A DNA stretch of 64,000 nucleotides from NCBI RefSeq assembly GCF_030066895.1, contig NZ_JASJAV010000002.1, forward strand, positions 1 to 64,000, written 5' to 3'. Origin of the DNA: Breoghania sp. Its GTDB lineage: Bacteria; Pseudomonadota; Alphaproteobacteria; Rhizobiales; Stappiaceae. The notes below the pieces were generated by a model. That model saw nothing but the letters and a program-made list of their open reading frames with translations. It was not told the origin of the DNA and did not search any database. A program made the translations under genes and the position numbers. Shown here piece by piece: positions 9,579 through 20,985 of the stretch. Each line of letters starts with the position of its first letter. Position 1 is the stretch's first letter.

Positions 9579-11239
9579 TCAGGCTGCGGCGACGTCCCTA
9601 AGGAAGTCCGAGATTTCGCGATGGAAATGCGACGCGTTGTTTGCGGCTCCCTTGGAGGCGTTCAGTACAGCTTCCGCGGATCGGTTGGTTTCGTTCACCG
9701 CCTGATCCAGTTTGGAAATGCTCGTGACCACCACATGCGTGTGTTGGGCGGCATTCTGGATGTTCCGGTTGATCTCGTTCGTCGCCGCGCCCTGTTCCCT
9801 CCACGGCGGTGGCGATGGCGGCGGTGTATTCGTTCATGCTGCCCACGGTCTTGCTGATGTGACCGATCGCGGCGACCGCTTCGTCCGTCGAGGACTGGAT
9901 GGCGGCGACCTGCGTGCCGATTTCCTCCGTGACCTTCGAGGTCTGGGGTGCCAGTTCCTTCACTTCAGCCGCCACCACGGCAAAGCCGTGACCGGCCTCG
10001 CCCGCGCGGGCCGCTTCGATGATCGCGTTCAGCGCCAGCAAGTTGGTCTGCTCGGCGATTTCCTGGATGAGGGAGACGACATCGCCGATCTTCTGAGCGG
10101 TTTCCGCGAGGCTCGCCACCTTGTTGTTGGTGGATTGTGCGGCCTCGGTTGCCTCGATGGCGATATTGGTGGTGCGGGCCACCTGCTGCGAAATCTCGGT
10201 GATGGAAGAGGCCAGTTGTTCCGACGCGCTGGCAACCGACTGGACGTTGTCCGAAGCTTCCTCCGAAGTACCCGCGGCCTCGCGGGCCTGTTCTGCGCTG
10301 GCCGTCGCCACTCCGTCCAGGCTGAGCGCGGTCGACTCCAGGCCGGAATTGGTCTCTTCCAGCTCTCCGAGCAGGCGCTGCGAGGTGCCGCGAAAGGTTT
10401 CCAGCAGGGCCTCGGTACGCTGCTGGCGCTGTTCGCGCGCCACGTGGTTGCTCTGCTGCTCCTGTTCGAGCCGGTCCTGCTCGATCGCGTTGAGCCGGAA
10501 GATCTCCACCGCCCGCGCCATGTCGTCAATCTCGTCGGATTTCTCGGCTTCCGCGATCGTGATGTCCTTGCGGCCTTCGCGCAGGCTGTCCATGACGCTG
10601 CCGAGGTTTTTAAGCGGCCGCGTGATGGAGCGCACGAGCACGAAGGAAGCTGCGGCAAGAGCCAGCAGGATCGGCAGGGTTATGAGCGAGGTCGTCAGGA
10701 TGCGGTTCCAGAAGATCGCTTCGATGTTGTCGACATAGACGCCCGTACCGATCAGCCAGTTCCAGGGCTTTAAACCGGTCACATAGGAGACCTTGGCGAT
10801 CGCCTCGTCGCTGCCGCCCTTGGGCCAGTAATATTCGGCCGGACCCGCCCCTTGCCTCTTCACGACGTCGACGAACTTGCGGAAGAACTTCATCCCGTTG
10901 ACATCCTTGATGTCCAGGACATTCGTTACCTCCAGCTTGCGCACGGAGCCGTGCATGATCATCTCGCCGTCGAGCGTGTTGATCCAGAAATACTCGTCAT
11001 TGCCGTAACGCAGGTTACGAATCGTTTCGGCGGCTCGCGTCTTGGCCTCGTCTTTAGAGATGGCGCCGGAGGCAGCGAGGGCGTAATTCGCCTCCACGAT
11101 CCCGCTCATCGTCTCCACGGTATGTTTTCAATTCAGTGGCGTGCTGGTCGTAGAGACTCTGCCGCTGCTGCGTGATGATCAAGGCGGCAACGGCCACCAT
11201 CCCAAGTACCGAGGCTCCGACCAGCGTGGTCAGCCGCAT
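9579..11239 (-). pseudogene. Methyl-accepting chemotaxis protein with sCache_2-type sensor, two frameshifts
   Basis: It starts MRLTTLVGASVLGMVAVAAL at 11239 (signal anchor). A single Cache domain follows ([23 protein letters not shown]-like [25 protein letters not shown]), then a helix, HAMP and the signalling domain. Frameshifts lie near 11120 (after HATELKT) and near 9798 (after IATAVE). The displaced C-terminus ends [11 protein letters not shown]. The normally near-invariant signalling hairpin is altered at three places: [11 protein letters not shown] (T to I), GHGF instead of GKGF/GRGF, and ELAPQTS instead of ELANQTS. That suggests loss of selection beyond the indels. Confidence 0.87.
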
Positions 11240-11404
11240 GCCGACTAACGTACGTAAAATTTTCCACTAGGGAAGGCTGGTTGGGGAGTAATACGCATGT
11301 GCGTCACCTCCCGCAAGGAAAGCGCGCGGACACACTCCGCACGCATCCCTTTTGCGGATTGCGGAAAAGGCGCGCGCGGGGCGTTGCGTTGACGAAAAGC
11401 CGCT

Positions 11405-12166
11405 TCAGACGTGCTGGCCGCCGTTGATGTGAATCTCGGCTCCGGTCACGTAGGAGCTCGGCGCGTTACACAGGAAAAAGATGGTTTCAGCCACCTCGTC
11501 CGGCCTGCCGAGCCTGCGTAACGGGATCTGTTCGACCAGCTTTTCTGTTCCCGGCGACAGGATTGAGGTGTCGATCTCACCGGGCGCAATGGCATTGACG
11601 CGAATACCGTAAGGTCCGAAGTCGGCGGCCATCTCGCGCGTCAGCGAGGCAAGCGCGGCCTTCGAGGTGGCATAGGCTGTGCCGGCGAAGGGATGCACCC
11701 GCATGCCTGCGATGGAGGTAACGTTGACCACCGAGCCCGCCGCTGCGCGCAATTCCTCGAAAAGGCCGCGCGCCAGCATGATCGGGGCGAAGAAATTGAC
11801 CTGGAAGACTGTGCGCCACAGCTCCATCGGGGTGGTCAGGGAGTCCAGTCGTCCACTGTTCTCGTCCTTGGGACTGATCGCCGCATTGTTGATGAGCGCG
11901 TGGAGTTTGGAGCCTTCCTCCTCCAGACGCTCGCGGATTTCCGCCACGGCGATATCGATCGCCTCGGGATCGGACAGGTCGATCTGGATGTGGTCTTCCG
12001 GTCCCATCGGCCAGGGGCATTTGTCGGAAAAGGGCTGGCGCGAACAGGTGATCACGCGCCAACCGGCGGCGGAAAACCGCTTGACCGTCGCATGGCCGAT
12101 GCCCCGGCTCGCGCCGGTAAGCACGACCGTTTCGCGAGCATCACGCAGACTGTCGGAATCACTCAT
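11405..12166 (-). CDS. SDR-family NAD(P)-dependent oxidoreductase
   Basis: This intact classical short-chain dehydrogenase has the nucleotide-binding motif TGASRGIGHA near residue 18, NNAA near 98, the catalytic YATSKAAL (YxxxK) near 168 and the C-terminal SYVTGAEIHINGGQHV. I chose the ATG at 12166 (MSDSDSLRDARET); an upstream ATG at 12199 would add 11 residues of low-complexity N-terminus. The substrate is unknown. The gene stands alone between the receptor cluster and the bacterioferritin pair, and shows no lesions. Confidence 0.88.
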   Translation of the reverse strand: MSDSDSLRDARETVVLTGASRGIGHATVKRFSAAGWRVITCSRQPFSDKCPWPMGPEDHIQIDLSDPEAIDIAVAEIRERLEEEGSKLHALINNAAISPKDENSGRLDSLTTPMELWRTVFQVNFFAPIMLARGLFEELRAAAGSVVNVTSIAGMRVHPFAGTAYATSKAALASLTREMAADFGPYGIRVNAIAPGEIDTSILSPGTEKLVEQIPLRRLGRPDEVAETIFFLCNAPSSYVTGAEIHINGGQHV

Positions 12167-12536
12167 CTCGGTTGCCTTGCATAATCGAGTGTCGCACATA
12201 CGTTAGACCGGTTTGGAGCGGAATCGAACCGGTTTGATCGGAACGAGAAGACTTTGGCGCGAATATTCTGCGTGACCGGCCCAGCCCCGATCTGACGGAG
12301 CGGTTTCCCTTCGTCCGGGGGCTTCCCGAACGCGGCGCGTTCCCGGCATATTTCGATCCGATTGAATCAAACCGATCGACAAGGGCTAGCTTAAGGTATT
12401 GATCTTGATTTCTTTCTTGTCAGTCAAATGGTTTCTCTCGAATACGAAGCACTTTAGGATGCGTTCGAGGAGCGTGACACCCTATCGCATCGCAACGCAC
12501 GCCGTCACGCCGCAATGTGCCTCGGGTAATTCGTCG
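12167..12536. other. Intergenic region upstream of bfd-bfr
   Basis: This is a 370-base divergent spacer between the SDR gene (minus) and bfd (plus). It contains related segments AACCGGTTTGATCGG near 12226 and its near-inverse AATCAAACCGATCG near 12365, which could be arms of a regulatory site. An iron-responsive (Irr, RirA or Fur) operator would be expected here, but I cannot see a convincing match. Confidence 0.5.
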
Positions 12537-12857
12537 ATGATCATATGTTCCTGCAACGTGCTGACCGACAAGGATCTGGAGAAGGCGGCTGCCGAAATCC
12601 GGGACGATCCCTCCGGTCGCATCGTGACGCCTGGAGGCTGCTTCAAGAAGCTGAACTGTCGGCCGAAATGCGGCAACTGCTTTCCCATGGTTGTGCAGGT
12701 TATTCATCGGAGTTATAATAATTCTAAACTACGCGAGTCCAAACCGGAAACGCCGCGTTGGTGGGGTGTCGACCCTGAAGAGCCGATGATCCCGGAAGGC
12801 GCTCCCGGCCGGACCAGCTCCCCAAAGGCCCCTCGGAAAAAGGAACCTCGGCGATGA
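12537..12857 (+). CDS. bfd: Bacterioferritin-associated ferredoxin-like (2Fe-2S)-binding protein
   Basis: The protein begins [17 protein letters not shown] and has the four cysteines of the BFD-type fold: CSC at residues 4-6, then [18 protein letters not shown] near 34-50. BFD docks on bacterioferritin and reduces its core to release iron. The frame stays open upstream to 12399, but homology begins at the ATG at 12537. The C-terminal half after residue 60 is proline- and charge-rich and not conserved. The stop overlaps the bfr start (ATGA), so the two are translationally coupled. Confidence 0.88.
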   Translation: MIICSCNVLTDKDLEKAAAEIRDDPSGRIVTPGGCFKKLNCRPKCGNCFPMVVQVIHRSYNNSKLRESKPETPRWWGVDPEEPMIPEGAPGRTSSPKAPRKKEPRR

Positions 12858-13339
12858 AGGGTGAACCGGAAGTCATTGAATATATGAACAAGGCGCTGCG
12901 TCATGAGATGACGGCGGTCAACCAGTACTGGTTGCACTATCGGCTCACCGAGGATTGGGGCTTTGCGAAGTTCGCCAAGAAGGAGCGTGAGGAGTCGATC
13001 GAGGAGATGCAGCACGCGGACAAGCTGGTCCAGCGGATCATCTTCCTGGGCGGGCATCCGAACATGCAGAGCCTCGACCCGCTGCGGATCGGCCAGAACA
13101 TCCGCGAAGTGCTCGATTGCGATCTCGCCGGTGAGTATTCCGCCCGCGCGCTTTACAAGGAAGCCCGTGAGTGCGCCCACGACAAGCGCGACTACGTCAC
13201 CATGCACATGTTCGACGATCTGATGGCCGACGAGGAAGGTCATATCGACTACCTCGAGACCCAGATCGAGCTGCTGGAGGCGATCGGCGTCGAGCGCTAT
13301 ATGCAGACACAGGCGGCCCCGGCGAACGAGGCGGAGTAA
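12854..13339 (+). CDS. bfr: Bacterioferritin
   Basis: This intact 161-residue four-helix ferritin stores iron as a ferric mineral inside a 24-mer shell. The ferroxidase ligands are all in place: E18 ([10 protein letters not shown]), E51 and H54 in [10 protein letters not shown]94 in AGEYSARAL, and E127/H130 in [11 protein letters not shown]52 of EEMQH is the inter-subunit haem ligand. It overlaps bfd by four bases and is followed by a strong terminator, so bfd-bfr is a compact two-gene operon. There is no sign of decay. Confidence 0.97.
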   Translation: MKGEPEVIEYMNKALRHEMTAVNQYWLHYRLTEDWGFAKFAKKEREESIEEMQHADKLVQRIIFLGGHPNMQSLDPLRIGQNIREVLDCDLAGEYSARALYKEARECAHDKRDYVTMHMFDDLMADEEGHIDYLETQIELLEAIGVERYMQTQAAPANEAE

Positions 13340-13364
13340 TCTCCTCTCGCATTCCCAACAGGCT

Positions 13365-14065
13365 TCAAAGAACGGGCGGTCTTATCCGCCCGTTTTTTAT
13401 GATCTTCGCCTTCTGGCGCAGATAGCGTAACGAGGGGGCCACCCGCGGCTTCCGCATCGCGCGCATCGTGGGTGACGAGCAGGGTCGGCAGGCGCCGTTC
13501 TTGCGCCTTGGAAAAGACAAGTCGGCGGATCTGATCGCGCAACGCCATGTCGAGCTTGGAAAACGGCTCGTCGAGCAGAAGTGCTCGAGGTTCCGACAAT
13601 AGCACTCGCATCAGCACCACCCAGGCGCGCTGGCCGTCGGAAAGGGTGCCGGGGTCGCGGTTCTCCAGCTTCCTCCATCGAGATGTCAGTGAGTGCGGCT
13701 CGTGCCCGCTTTCGCCACTCCGTTCGTCCCACGCCTTGCGGAACCGCGAACATCAGGTTCTCGATCATCGACATGTGCGGAAAGAGCAGATCATCCTGAA
13801 ACAGCAGCCCCATGCGCCGCGTATGCGTGGCGAGCGCAGTGATGTCCTTGCCCGCCATCATGACGCGACCCGTTCCGGAAAAGGCGGGCGGCAGAAATCC
13901 CGCGATATAGGCAAGCAGCGTCGATTTGCCGATCCCGCTCGGGCCCATGACAGTGAGAACCTCGCTGGGGCTGACGACCGCATCGAAGCCGATGAGCGGA
14001 CGGTCCGCACGCAGGATGCGGATATCCTCAAGGACCAGATCCTTCGTCTCGGGGTGCGCGCTCAT
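13365..14065 (-). pseudogene. ABC transporter ATP-binding protein, YnjD-like, frameshifted
   Basis: This is the ATPase of a YnjBCD-type importer. The ATG at 14065 gives MSAHPETKDLVLEDIRI. Walker A ([10 protein letters not shown]) is near residue 47 and the Q-loop (GLLFQDDLLFPHM) near 95. A frameshift near 13672 moves the signature and Walker B (SDGQRAWVVLMRVLLSEPRALLLDEPFSKLD) and the H-loop (LLVTHDARDAEA) into another frame. The signature reads LSDGQ instead of LSGGQ, a G to D change. The 3' end is uncertain: one frame stops at 13365 and another continues to 13297. It overlaps the permease gene by four bases. Confidence 0.82.
13371..13398 (+). terminator. Rho-independent terminator after bfr
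   Basis: The perfect stem AACGGGCGG / CCGCCCGTT with loop TCTTAT is followed by a T-run, 31 bases after the bfr stop. The converging ATPase gene probably ends inside or beside this hairpin. Confidence 0.88.
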
Positions 14066-15753
14066 CGTCCCGCCCTCATGCCTTGCCGATTTCTGAATAG
14101 AGCTGCGGGAACGGCGAGCGCCAGCAGAAACCCGGCAAAGGGCAGGGCCGCCTGCACGAGCGCATAGACGGCGATCAACCCGCGATTGCCGCCTGCCGCA
14201 AGCGCCACGGCTTCCGTCGTGACGGTCGAGAACCGTCCCCCGCCGATGAGCAGGGTCGGCAGATACTGGCCGACGGATACGGCAAAGCCCACGGCGGCGG
14301 CTGTCAATGTCGCGCGGATCAGCATCGGCAATCGCACACGCCAGAAGATGCGAGCGGGCGTCGTGCCAAAGCTTGCCGCCACTTGTCCGTAGCGCGGATC
14401 CCACGCGCGCCACGGATCGCCGAGCGACAGGAACACATAGGGCAGCACGAAGAGAAAATGGACGAAGGCGGGCCCCGCCGCACTCGTGCCGAAGCCTGCG
14501 GCAAGCAGAAGGAACTGCAGCCCGAACAGAAACGCCACCTGCGGCACAAGGAGCGGGATGTAGATGAGCCCGAGCGCGGCATCCCCTGGACGCCGCCCGG
14601 TGCGCACCTCCCGCTCCAGGCAGGCGATGGTGAGGACGAGCGCGAAAAATATCGCAATGAGCCCGAGCCACAGGGTCGTACCGATCGGGGAAGATTCCTC
14701 CGGCAGCACGCGAAGCCAGGTCCTGAGAGAAACGCTCGGAGGCAGGGCATCGGGAAACGGCCAGCAGCCAGAGAGCGATCAGAGCCCCAGCACCACAAGG
14801 CCGAGCCCCATGAAGGCGATCGGCAATTCCGCAAGCGCGGCAACCGCAATCCGGACCGAGCTGTCACGGGCGCAACGCCGACCGAGTGCGCCGACGAGCC
14901 TTTCGCCGAGGAGCCAGCAGATGATGGCTCCGGCCGTGACGGCGAGTTGCAGCATGGAGCCTGCGGAGGCGGTGAAACGAAGGCTGAGGTCGGGATCGTT
15001 CATCCAGCGGGTGAGTTGCACCGCGAACGGTGCGGGCCGGATCGGGCCGAGGATGATCGCGACGTCCACGACCGATGAGGCATAGGCGATGACCGCGAGG
15101 ATGGGCAGGCGGATCTGCGGATAGAGCAGCGGCAGGACCACCTTGAAGAAGCCCGCGAACCGCCCGTATCCGAAACTCGCCGCGATCTGCGATAGCCTCA
15201 TGGCCCGGACCTGCGGCACGGCCGCCAGCGTCATCAGGAACAGAAACGGCGTCTCCTTGGCAATCAGTCCCGCCATCATCGTCAGGCCCAGCGGATCGTG
15301 CACGACGAGAACGTCCGGCGGGCGGGTCAATCTCGTCGCCCAGGGCGACAGAAGCCGCATGATCCAGCCCGACGGTGCGATCAGAAAGGCAAGTGCGAAG
15401 GCAGCTGCCGCATGTGGCACGGACAGGAGCGGCGACAAGGCGCGTTCCATCAGCGCAAAAAGCCGCGTCCCGCCTCATGCGGCAACGAAGAGCTGCACCA
15501 GCGCAAAGGGACAGAACGCCGTTATCAGCGCGCTCGCAAAGCTGAGCGCAGCGGACTGCGCAATCCCCGGTATGGCGGCGAGATCCCTGAAGGGGGCGAG
15601 CGTGAAGCCTGTCCCCCCGAGGATCGGCAGGTAGCCGAAAGCGGGCAGGGTGACACCTGCGATCCCGGCCATCACCGGGCCGAGAAGCACCAGAACGGTG
15701 AAGCTTGGGGCCAGACGGAGGGTGAAACCAGGGCCGAAACTCGGTGCGCTCAT
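14062..15753 (-). pseudogene. Double-length ABC transporter permease, YnjC-like, one stop and frameshifts
   Basis: This inner-membrane protein of about 560 residues has two fused permease halves, the architecture of YnjC and related ThiP-like permeases. EAA-type loops are visible in each half (QIAASFGYGRFAGFFKVVLP and QVAASFGTTPARIFWRVRLP). A TGA at 15475 interrupts the first half after FVAA. Two frameshifts at about 14780 and 14745 lie between the halves; the continuous reading is VVLGALIALWLLAVSR, then FPDALPPSVSLRTWLRVLPE. The start codon overlaps the end of the binding-protein gene by four bases. Confidence 0.83.
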
Positions 15754-16964
15754 TCGATGCCGTATCGTGCCGACCAGGCCCGTTCCAGCCGGGTCATCCA
15801 GCTCTGGTGCGGTTCGGGCAAGGTCTTGCCGAGCTCTTCCGGCGAAAGGGTCGCGATGCCGAGATCGAGCGCATCGAACCGGGCCTTGTCGGGGCCGCGC
15901 AGCTTGTCGACGGCAAACACGGTCAGATCGCCCCAGATATCAGGATCCTGCTTGCGGGCCTGGGCCTCCGGCGACATCAGGAAATTGGCGACAACCATGG
16001 CGCCGGCCGCAGCGCTCGCGTTGAAGGGGATGGCGAGGAAGTGGGTATTGCCGATGGTGCCGCCGTCCAGAACATAGGTGCGCACCGTATCAGGCAGTTC
16101 CCCGTTGGCGATCGCGTTGGAGGCAGCGGCCGGGTTGAAGCTGAAAGCGATGTCGGTCTCGTTGTCGGTGAGAAGCCGGCGGAGCGCGCTGCTGTTTTTG
16201 GGAAAGGCCCGGCCCGCCCGCCACAGATTTGGATGGAGCGCGTCGAGATAGTCAAAGAGCGGAGCGGTTGCGGTCTTGAAGTTCGCATCCGTGGCGGGAG
16301 CCTTCAGGAGATCCGGATCGGGCGTCAGTTCGTAAAGCTCCTGCTTCAGGAAAGTCGAGCCGTGGAAATCGGGCGGCTGGGGGGATAGGTGAAGCGGCCG
16401 GGATGAGCCTGGGCCCATTCCAGCAGCGCGCCTTGAGCACGGCGGAGTTTTGACGCGCGTGGTGTCATAGAGAAAGACGAGCTGCGCCATTCCCTAGGGG
16501 GCTTCGGGCCCGTCGGTGGGAACCGTGAAATCGCTGGCGACAGTGGGCTTGCCGGAAACGTCGACGTATTTCCAGTTCGGCAGCTTGTTCGCCCAGCCGT
16601 TTTTCAGGAGAAGGCCCTGCCGCTTCAAGGCGGCGAAGTTCTCGCCGTTGATCCAGACGAGGTCGATGGCGCCGTCCTCGGTCTGCCCCGTCGCTTTTTC
16701 CGCCAGGACCTGACTCACCACATTGGCGGTGTCGTCCACCTTCACCTGTTTCGGGGTGACGCCGTAGCGCGCGCTGACCTGTTCGCCCGCCCAGCGGATA
16801 TAGGCGTTGATGCGCGGTTCTCCGCCCCATGCGTGGAAATAGACGATCTGACCTTTGGCCGCATCCAGAAGGGTCGGCCAGTTCTGTGGATCGGGTTCCG
16901 CCGCCCGCCCCGGGGAGGCAAGCAGCAACAGCATGGTGAATGCCGCCACAACGGCGCGAAACAT
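15750..16964 (-). pseudogene. ABC transporter substrate-binding protein, YnjB-like, one stop and two frameshifts
   Basis: A signal peptide (MFRAVVAAFTMLLLLASPGRAA) starts at 16964 behind GGAGGGA. The mature protein resembles YnjB and thiamine-binding-like periplasmic proteins (FHAWGGEPRINAYIRW, DLVWINGENFAALK, NTHFLAIPFNASA). TAG at 16494 falls in GPEAP*GMAQLVFLYD, where Trp is expected. Two opposite frameshifts near 16440 and 16385 scramble about 20 residues (restored: GALLEWAQAHPGRFTYPQPPDFHG). It is the first gene of the three-gene importer. The substrate is unassigned even in well-studied relatives. Confidence 0.83.
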
Positions 16965-17108
16965 GGAAACGGTCCCTCCTGTCCGACAGGGCCGGATCAC
17001 CGACCTTCAGGCACGTTTGCATGTGTTCGTCGCCGGGTGAAGGTCACCACATAGCTTGGTGAAAGGCGCGAGAGGTCCGCTCAGGAGATCGCCGTGAGAG
17101 AGCAGGCT

Positions 17109-17601
17109 TCAGATTGGCAGGACGGAGGTGTCCTTCACCTCTTCCATCATCATGAATTTGTTCGTCTCGCGCACGCCCGGTAGCTTCAACACGACATCGG
17201 ACAGGAACTGGCCATAGACTGGCCATAGGCGGCCATGTCCGCGACCCGGCTTTTCAGCAGATAATCGAAACCGCCCGCCACCATGTGGCACTCCAGAACT
17301 TCCGGTACGTCGTGGACGGCCTGTGAGAAGGCGTCGAACACGTCCGGCGTGGTCCTGTCGAGCTTGATTTCGACGAAAACCAGCAGGCCGAGACGATCTT
17401 TGCCGTATCCAGCCTCGTTGTGAAGCCGAGGATGTAACCCTCGCGTGTGAGCCGCTTCACACGCTCCGATGTGGCGGTCGGAGACAGGCCGATCCGCTCG
17501 GCAAGCTGCGTCGTAGTGATGCGGCCGTCGGCCTGCAGCTGAGCCAGGATTTTCCGGTCCTATTTGTCGAGATCCGTAAAAACCGCTATTAATTCATCCA
17601 T
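17109..17601 (-). pseudogene. putR: Lrp/AsnC-family regulator, probable PutR, broken by a stop, a frameshift and an 11-bp duplication
   Basis: It is divergent from putA, as PutR is in Rhizobium and Agrobacterium, where it activates putA in response to proline. The ATG at 17601 reads MDELIAVFTDLDK, then TAG at 17560 where Gln is expected, then DRKILAQLQADGRITTTQLA and the helix-turn-helix (RIGLSPTATSERVKRL). A frameshift near 17385 precedes GLLVFVEIKLDRTTPDVFDAF, the ligand-binding RAM domain. A perfect 11-bp tandem duplication (17207-17228) causes another shift before FLSDVVLKLPGVRET. It ends KDTSVLPI. Confidence 0.87.
17207..17228. repeat. Perfect 11-bp tandem duplication inside putR
   Basis: ACTGGCCATAG occurs twice head to tail. 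Removing one copy restores the Lrp C-terminal reading frame (AAYGQ followed by FLSDVV), so the duplication is a recent event within a formerly intact gene. Confidence 0.9.
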
Positions 17602-17696
17602 TTCCAGAAAATCCTCGGAATTTTCGGTCGCATTTGGCGGATAACACTATTGCCTTCGAGCTATCTTAGCGGAAGAGCAGTTTGGAGATCCCTAAC

Positions 17697-20600
17697 GTGA
17701 GCACTCTTTCTTACCAGCCGGCCGCGCGCGTCGATATGACTCAGCCCGCACCTGCCCCGTTCCGCGCCGACTATGCTCCGGACGATGAGATGCTCGTCCA
17801 GAAGTTGAAGGAGTGAACACGGCTCGACCCGCTTGCCGAGCAGCGGATCAATACAACCGCCGAACGCTATATCGACGTCATCCGCACCACCCGTTCCGGG
17901 CTCGGTGGTGTGGAAGACTTCCTGCGCGATTACGGCCTGTCGACCCGCGAGGGCCTGGCGCTGATGGTGCTGGCGGAAGCCCTGTTGCGCGTGCCCGATG
18001 CGATCACCGCCGACAAGCTGATCGAGGACAAGCTCGCCGACCGTCTCGGCGGACAGCGACCGAAATCCGATACCTGGCTCGTTTCCGCCTCCTCCTGGGT
18101 GTTCGATATTTCCTCGCGCCTGCTGCATCTGGGCAATCCGCCGGAAACGATCCTGCGCCAGCTTACCAAACGTTTCGGCATGCCTGCCATGCGCACGGCG
18201 ACGCGCCAGGCCATGCGGTTGCTCGGTCACCAGTTCGTGCTGGGTGAGACCATCGAAAACGCGCTCGATCGCGCCCGCACGATGGAATCCAAGGGCTATC
18301 GCTATTCCTACGACATGCTGGGCGAGGGCGCGCGCGCCGCAGCCGATGCCGACCGCTATTTCGAAAGCTATGCGGCCGCGATCTCAGCGATCACCAAACG
18401 CGCCGGCGATCGCGTGCTTCCCGACCGGCCGGGCATCTCGATCAAGCTTTCCGCCCTCTATCCGCGCTATGAAGCGGGTAATGGCGAAGAGGTCATGGCC
18501 ACGCTCGTGCCGCAGCTCATCGAGCTCGCGCGTTATGCCAAGGCGAAGGACCTGAACTTCACCGTCGATGCGGAAGAGGCTGATCGGCTGGAACTCTCGC
18601 TTGACGTTTTCGCTGCAACTCTGGCCGATCCCTCGTTGGCCGGCTGGGAAGGTTTCGGGCTGGCGATCCAGGCCTATCAGAAGCGGGCGGTGGACGTGGT
18701 CAGCCATATCCACGATCTCGCCAGCGCTTATGACTGCCGCCTGATGGTGCGCCTCGTCAAGGGCGCCTACTGAGATACGAAGATCAAGCGCGCCCAGGAA
18801 CGCGGGCTTGACGACTACCCCGTCTTCACGCGCAAGGCGACAACTGATCTCTCCTATCTCGCCTGTGCCCAGCGCATGCTGGCCGGGCGAGACCGGATCT
18901 ATTCCCAGTTCGCCACCCATAACGGGCTGACGGTCGCGCAAGTTCTGGAATTCGCCTCGCCGGTCGACCGGTTCGAGTTTCAGCGCCTGCACGGCATGGG
19001 GGAATCCCTCTTCAAGGCGGTGGTGGAGGAGGACGGCCATCCCTGCCGCATCTACGCGCCCGTCGGCGGTCACCGCGATCTGCTGGTCTATCTGGTCCGG
19101 CGTCTGCTGGAAAACGGCGCCAATTCCTCCTTCGTTGCTGCCGTCGGCAATCCGTCGAAGTCGATGGAGGATCTGCTCAAGCGGCCCGCGGCCTATCTGG
19201 AGTCGGACAGCGCCCGCAACCGCCAGATCGTTCGGCCGCGCGCGATCTACGGCGACCGCGAGGATTCAGCCGGTGCCGAATTCGGACATACCAAGGAGCG
19301 CGAGGCGCTCTCCGCCGGGATCGCCGAACAATCCTTCCCGATGGTCGAGGCAACAGCCCTGATCGGCGGCAAGCCGGGAACGGGCGAGCCGCGCTCTGTC
19401 GTCTCTCCGGTCGACGGCAGCACGGTTGCGGGAAGCGTGGCGGAAGCCACGTCGAAGGATGCCACCAAGGCGATCGACGTCGCCGCCAAGGGCTTCAAGA
19501 CGTGGTCGCGTCTACCGGTGGAGGGGCGTGCTGCCGCGCTCGACCGGATGGCGGATCTGCTGGAGGAAAACCGCGACCGCATCATGGCGCTTCTGGCCGT
19601 TGAGGCGGGCAAGACGCAGGCCGACGGAATGGCGGAAATCCGCGAGGCAGTCGATTTCTGCCGCTACTACGCGGTGGAGGCGCGTGAACTCTTTGGTGCG
19701 GGCAAGCTGATGCCGGGGCCGACGGGCGAGGAGAACCGCTATCGCTTCTGTGGGCGCGGCGTCTGCCTTTGCATCTCGCCGTGGAATTTCCCGCTGGCGA
19801 TCTTCATCGGTCAGATCGCGGCAGCTCTGGTTTCCGGCAATGCGGTGGTTGCCAAGCCCGTTCCGCAGACGCCGCTCGTCGCCTTTGAGGCGACGCGCCT
19901 TCTGCACGAGGCGGGCGTGCCGAAAGAGGCGCTGCAACTCGTTCCCGGCGGCCCGGCCCATCGGCGCGCCGCTCGTCGAGGATCCGCGTATTGCGGGTGT
20001 CGCGTTTACCGGCTCGACGCAGACGGTCCAGGCCATCAACCACACGCTTGCTGCGAAAGACGGGCCGATCGTGCCGCTGATCGCGGAAACGGGCGGCATC
20101 AACGCCATGGTGGTCGACGCCACGGCGCTGCCGGAACAGGTGACCGACGACGTCATCATGTCGGCTTTCCGCTCCGCCGGTCAGCGCTGCTCGGCACTCC
20201 GTCTGCTCTTCGTGCAGGACGGGGTCGCCGACCGGATGCTGTAGATGATCGCGGGAGCGGCGGCCGAATTGCGGCTGGGCGACCCGAAACTGGTCTCTAC
20301 CGACGTGGGGCCTGTCATCGACGTGGAAGCGCGCAATCGCATCCAGTCCCATCTCGACCGGATGCGCGCGGAGCAGACCATCCGCTATGCGGGCAAGGCC
20401 CCGGACGGGGCACTGGCGGGAGGAAGCTGGATGCCGCCGCATATCATCAAACTGGACAAGCCGGAGGCGCTGGAGCGCGAGGTTTTCGGCCCGATCCTGC
20501 ACGTGGTGCGCTACAAAGCGGACAAGCTCGGCGAGGTGATCGAGAAGATCGCCTCCACCGGCTACGGTCTGACGCTCGGCGTTCACAGCCGTATCGACAC

Positions 20601-20832
20601 CACGGTGAAGCAGGTCGTTGATGCCCTGTAGGTCGGCAATGTCTACGTGAACCGCAACATCATCGGCGCGGTCGTCGGCACCCAGCCCTTTGGCGGCTCG
20701 GGATTGTCGGACACGGGACCGAAGGTGGGCGGCCCGAACTATCTGCCGCGTTTCGCGCTGGAATAGGTGATCTCGATCAACACGGCTGCGGCAGGCGGCA
20801 ACGCGAGTTTGCTCGCGCAGGCCGAGGAATAG
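17697..20832 (+). pseudogene. putA: Bifunctional proline dehydrogenase / L-glutamate gamma-semialdehyde dehydrogenase (PutA), five stops and a frameshift
   Basis: PutA oxidises proline to glutamate in two FAD- and NAD-dependent steps at the inner membrane. The GTG at 17697 is the likely start. The proline dehydrogenase barrel lies in the first half (SIKLSALYPRYE, LNFTVDAEEADRLELSL, VRLVKGAY). The aldehyde dehydrogenase domain contains ISPWNFPLAIF and the catalytic FRSAGQRCSALR. In-frame stops: TGA at 17814 and 18771 (Trp expected), TAG at 20242, 20629 and 20764 (Gln expected). One frameshift lies near 19965 after LVPGGP. Near the end GLSDTGP replaces the conserved GLSGTGP. The length of about 1045 codons fits the shorter alphaproteobacterial PutA. 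Confidence 0.95.
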
Positions 20833-20879
20833 GCGAGGGGGCTGTCCTTCGAGCCGGTTCTTGCCAACCTGTCCACCGT

Positions 20880-20966
20880 CATTGCCCGGCGAAGTCCGGG
20901 CAATCCATCGGGCCGCGGTTTAAGCTGGGCGTGCTGGATCCCCCGGATGAAGCCGGGGGATGACGA
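20880..20966. repeat. Pair of REP-like palindromes after putA
   Basis: Two hairpins lie in tandem: ATTGCCCGG CGAAGT CCGGGCAAT at 20881-20904, and GATCCCCCGG ATGA AGCCGGGGGATGA at about 20937-20964. Such paired G+C-rich palindromes are a common dispersed intergenic repeat type in alphaproteobacteria. They fill most of the 150 bases between the convergent putA and the small hypothetical gene. Confidence 0.75.
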
Positions 20967-20985
20967 CGGAGAGATGGTTACTCGC

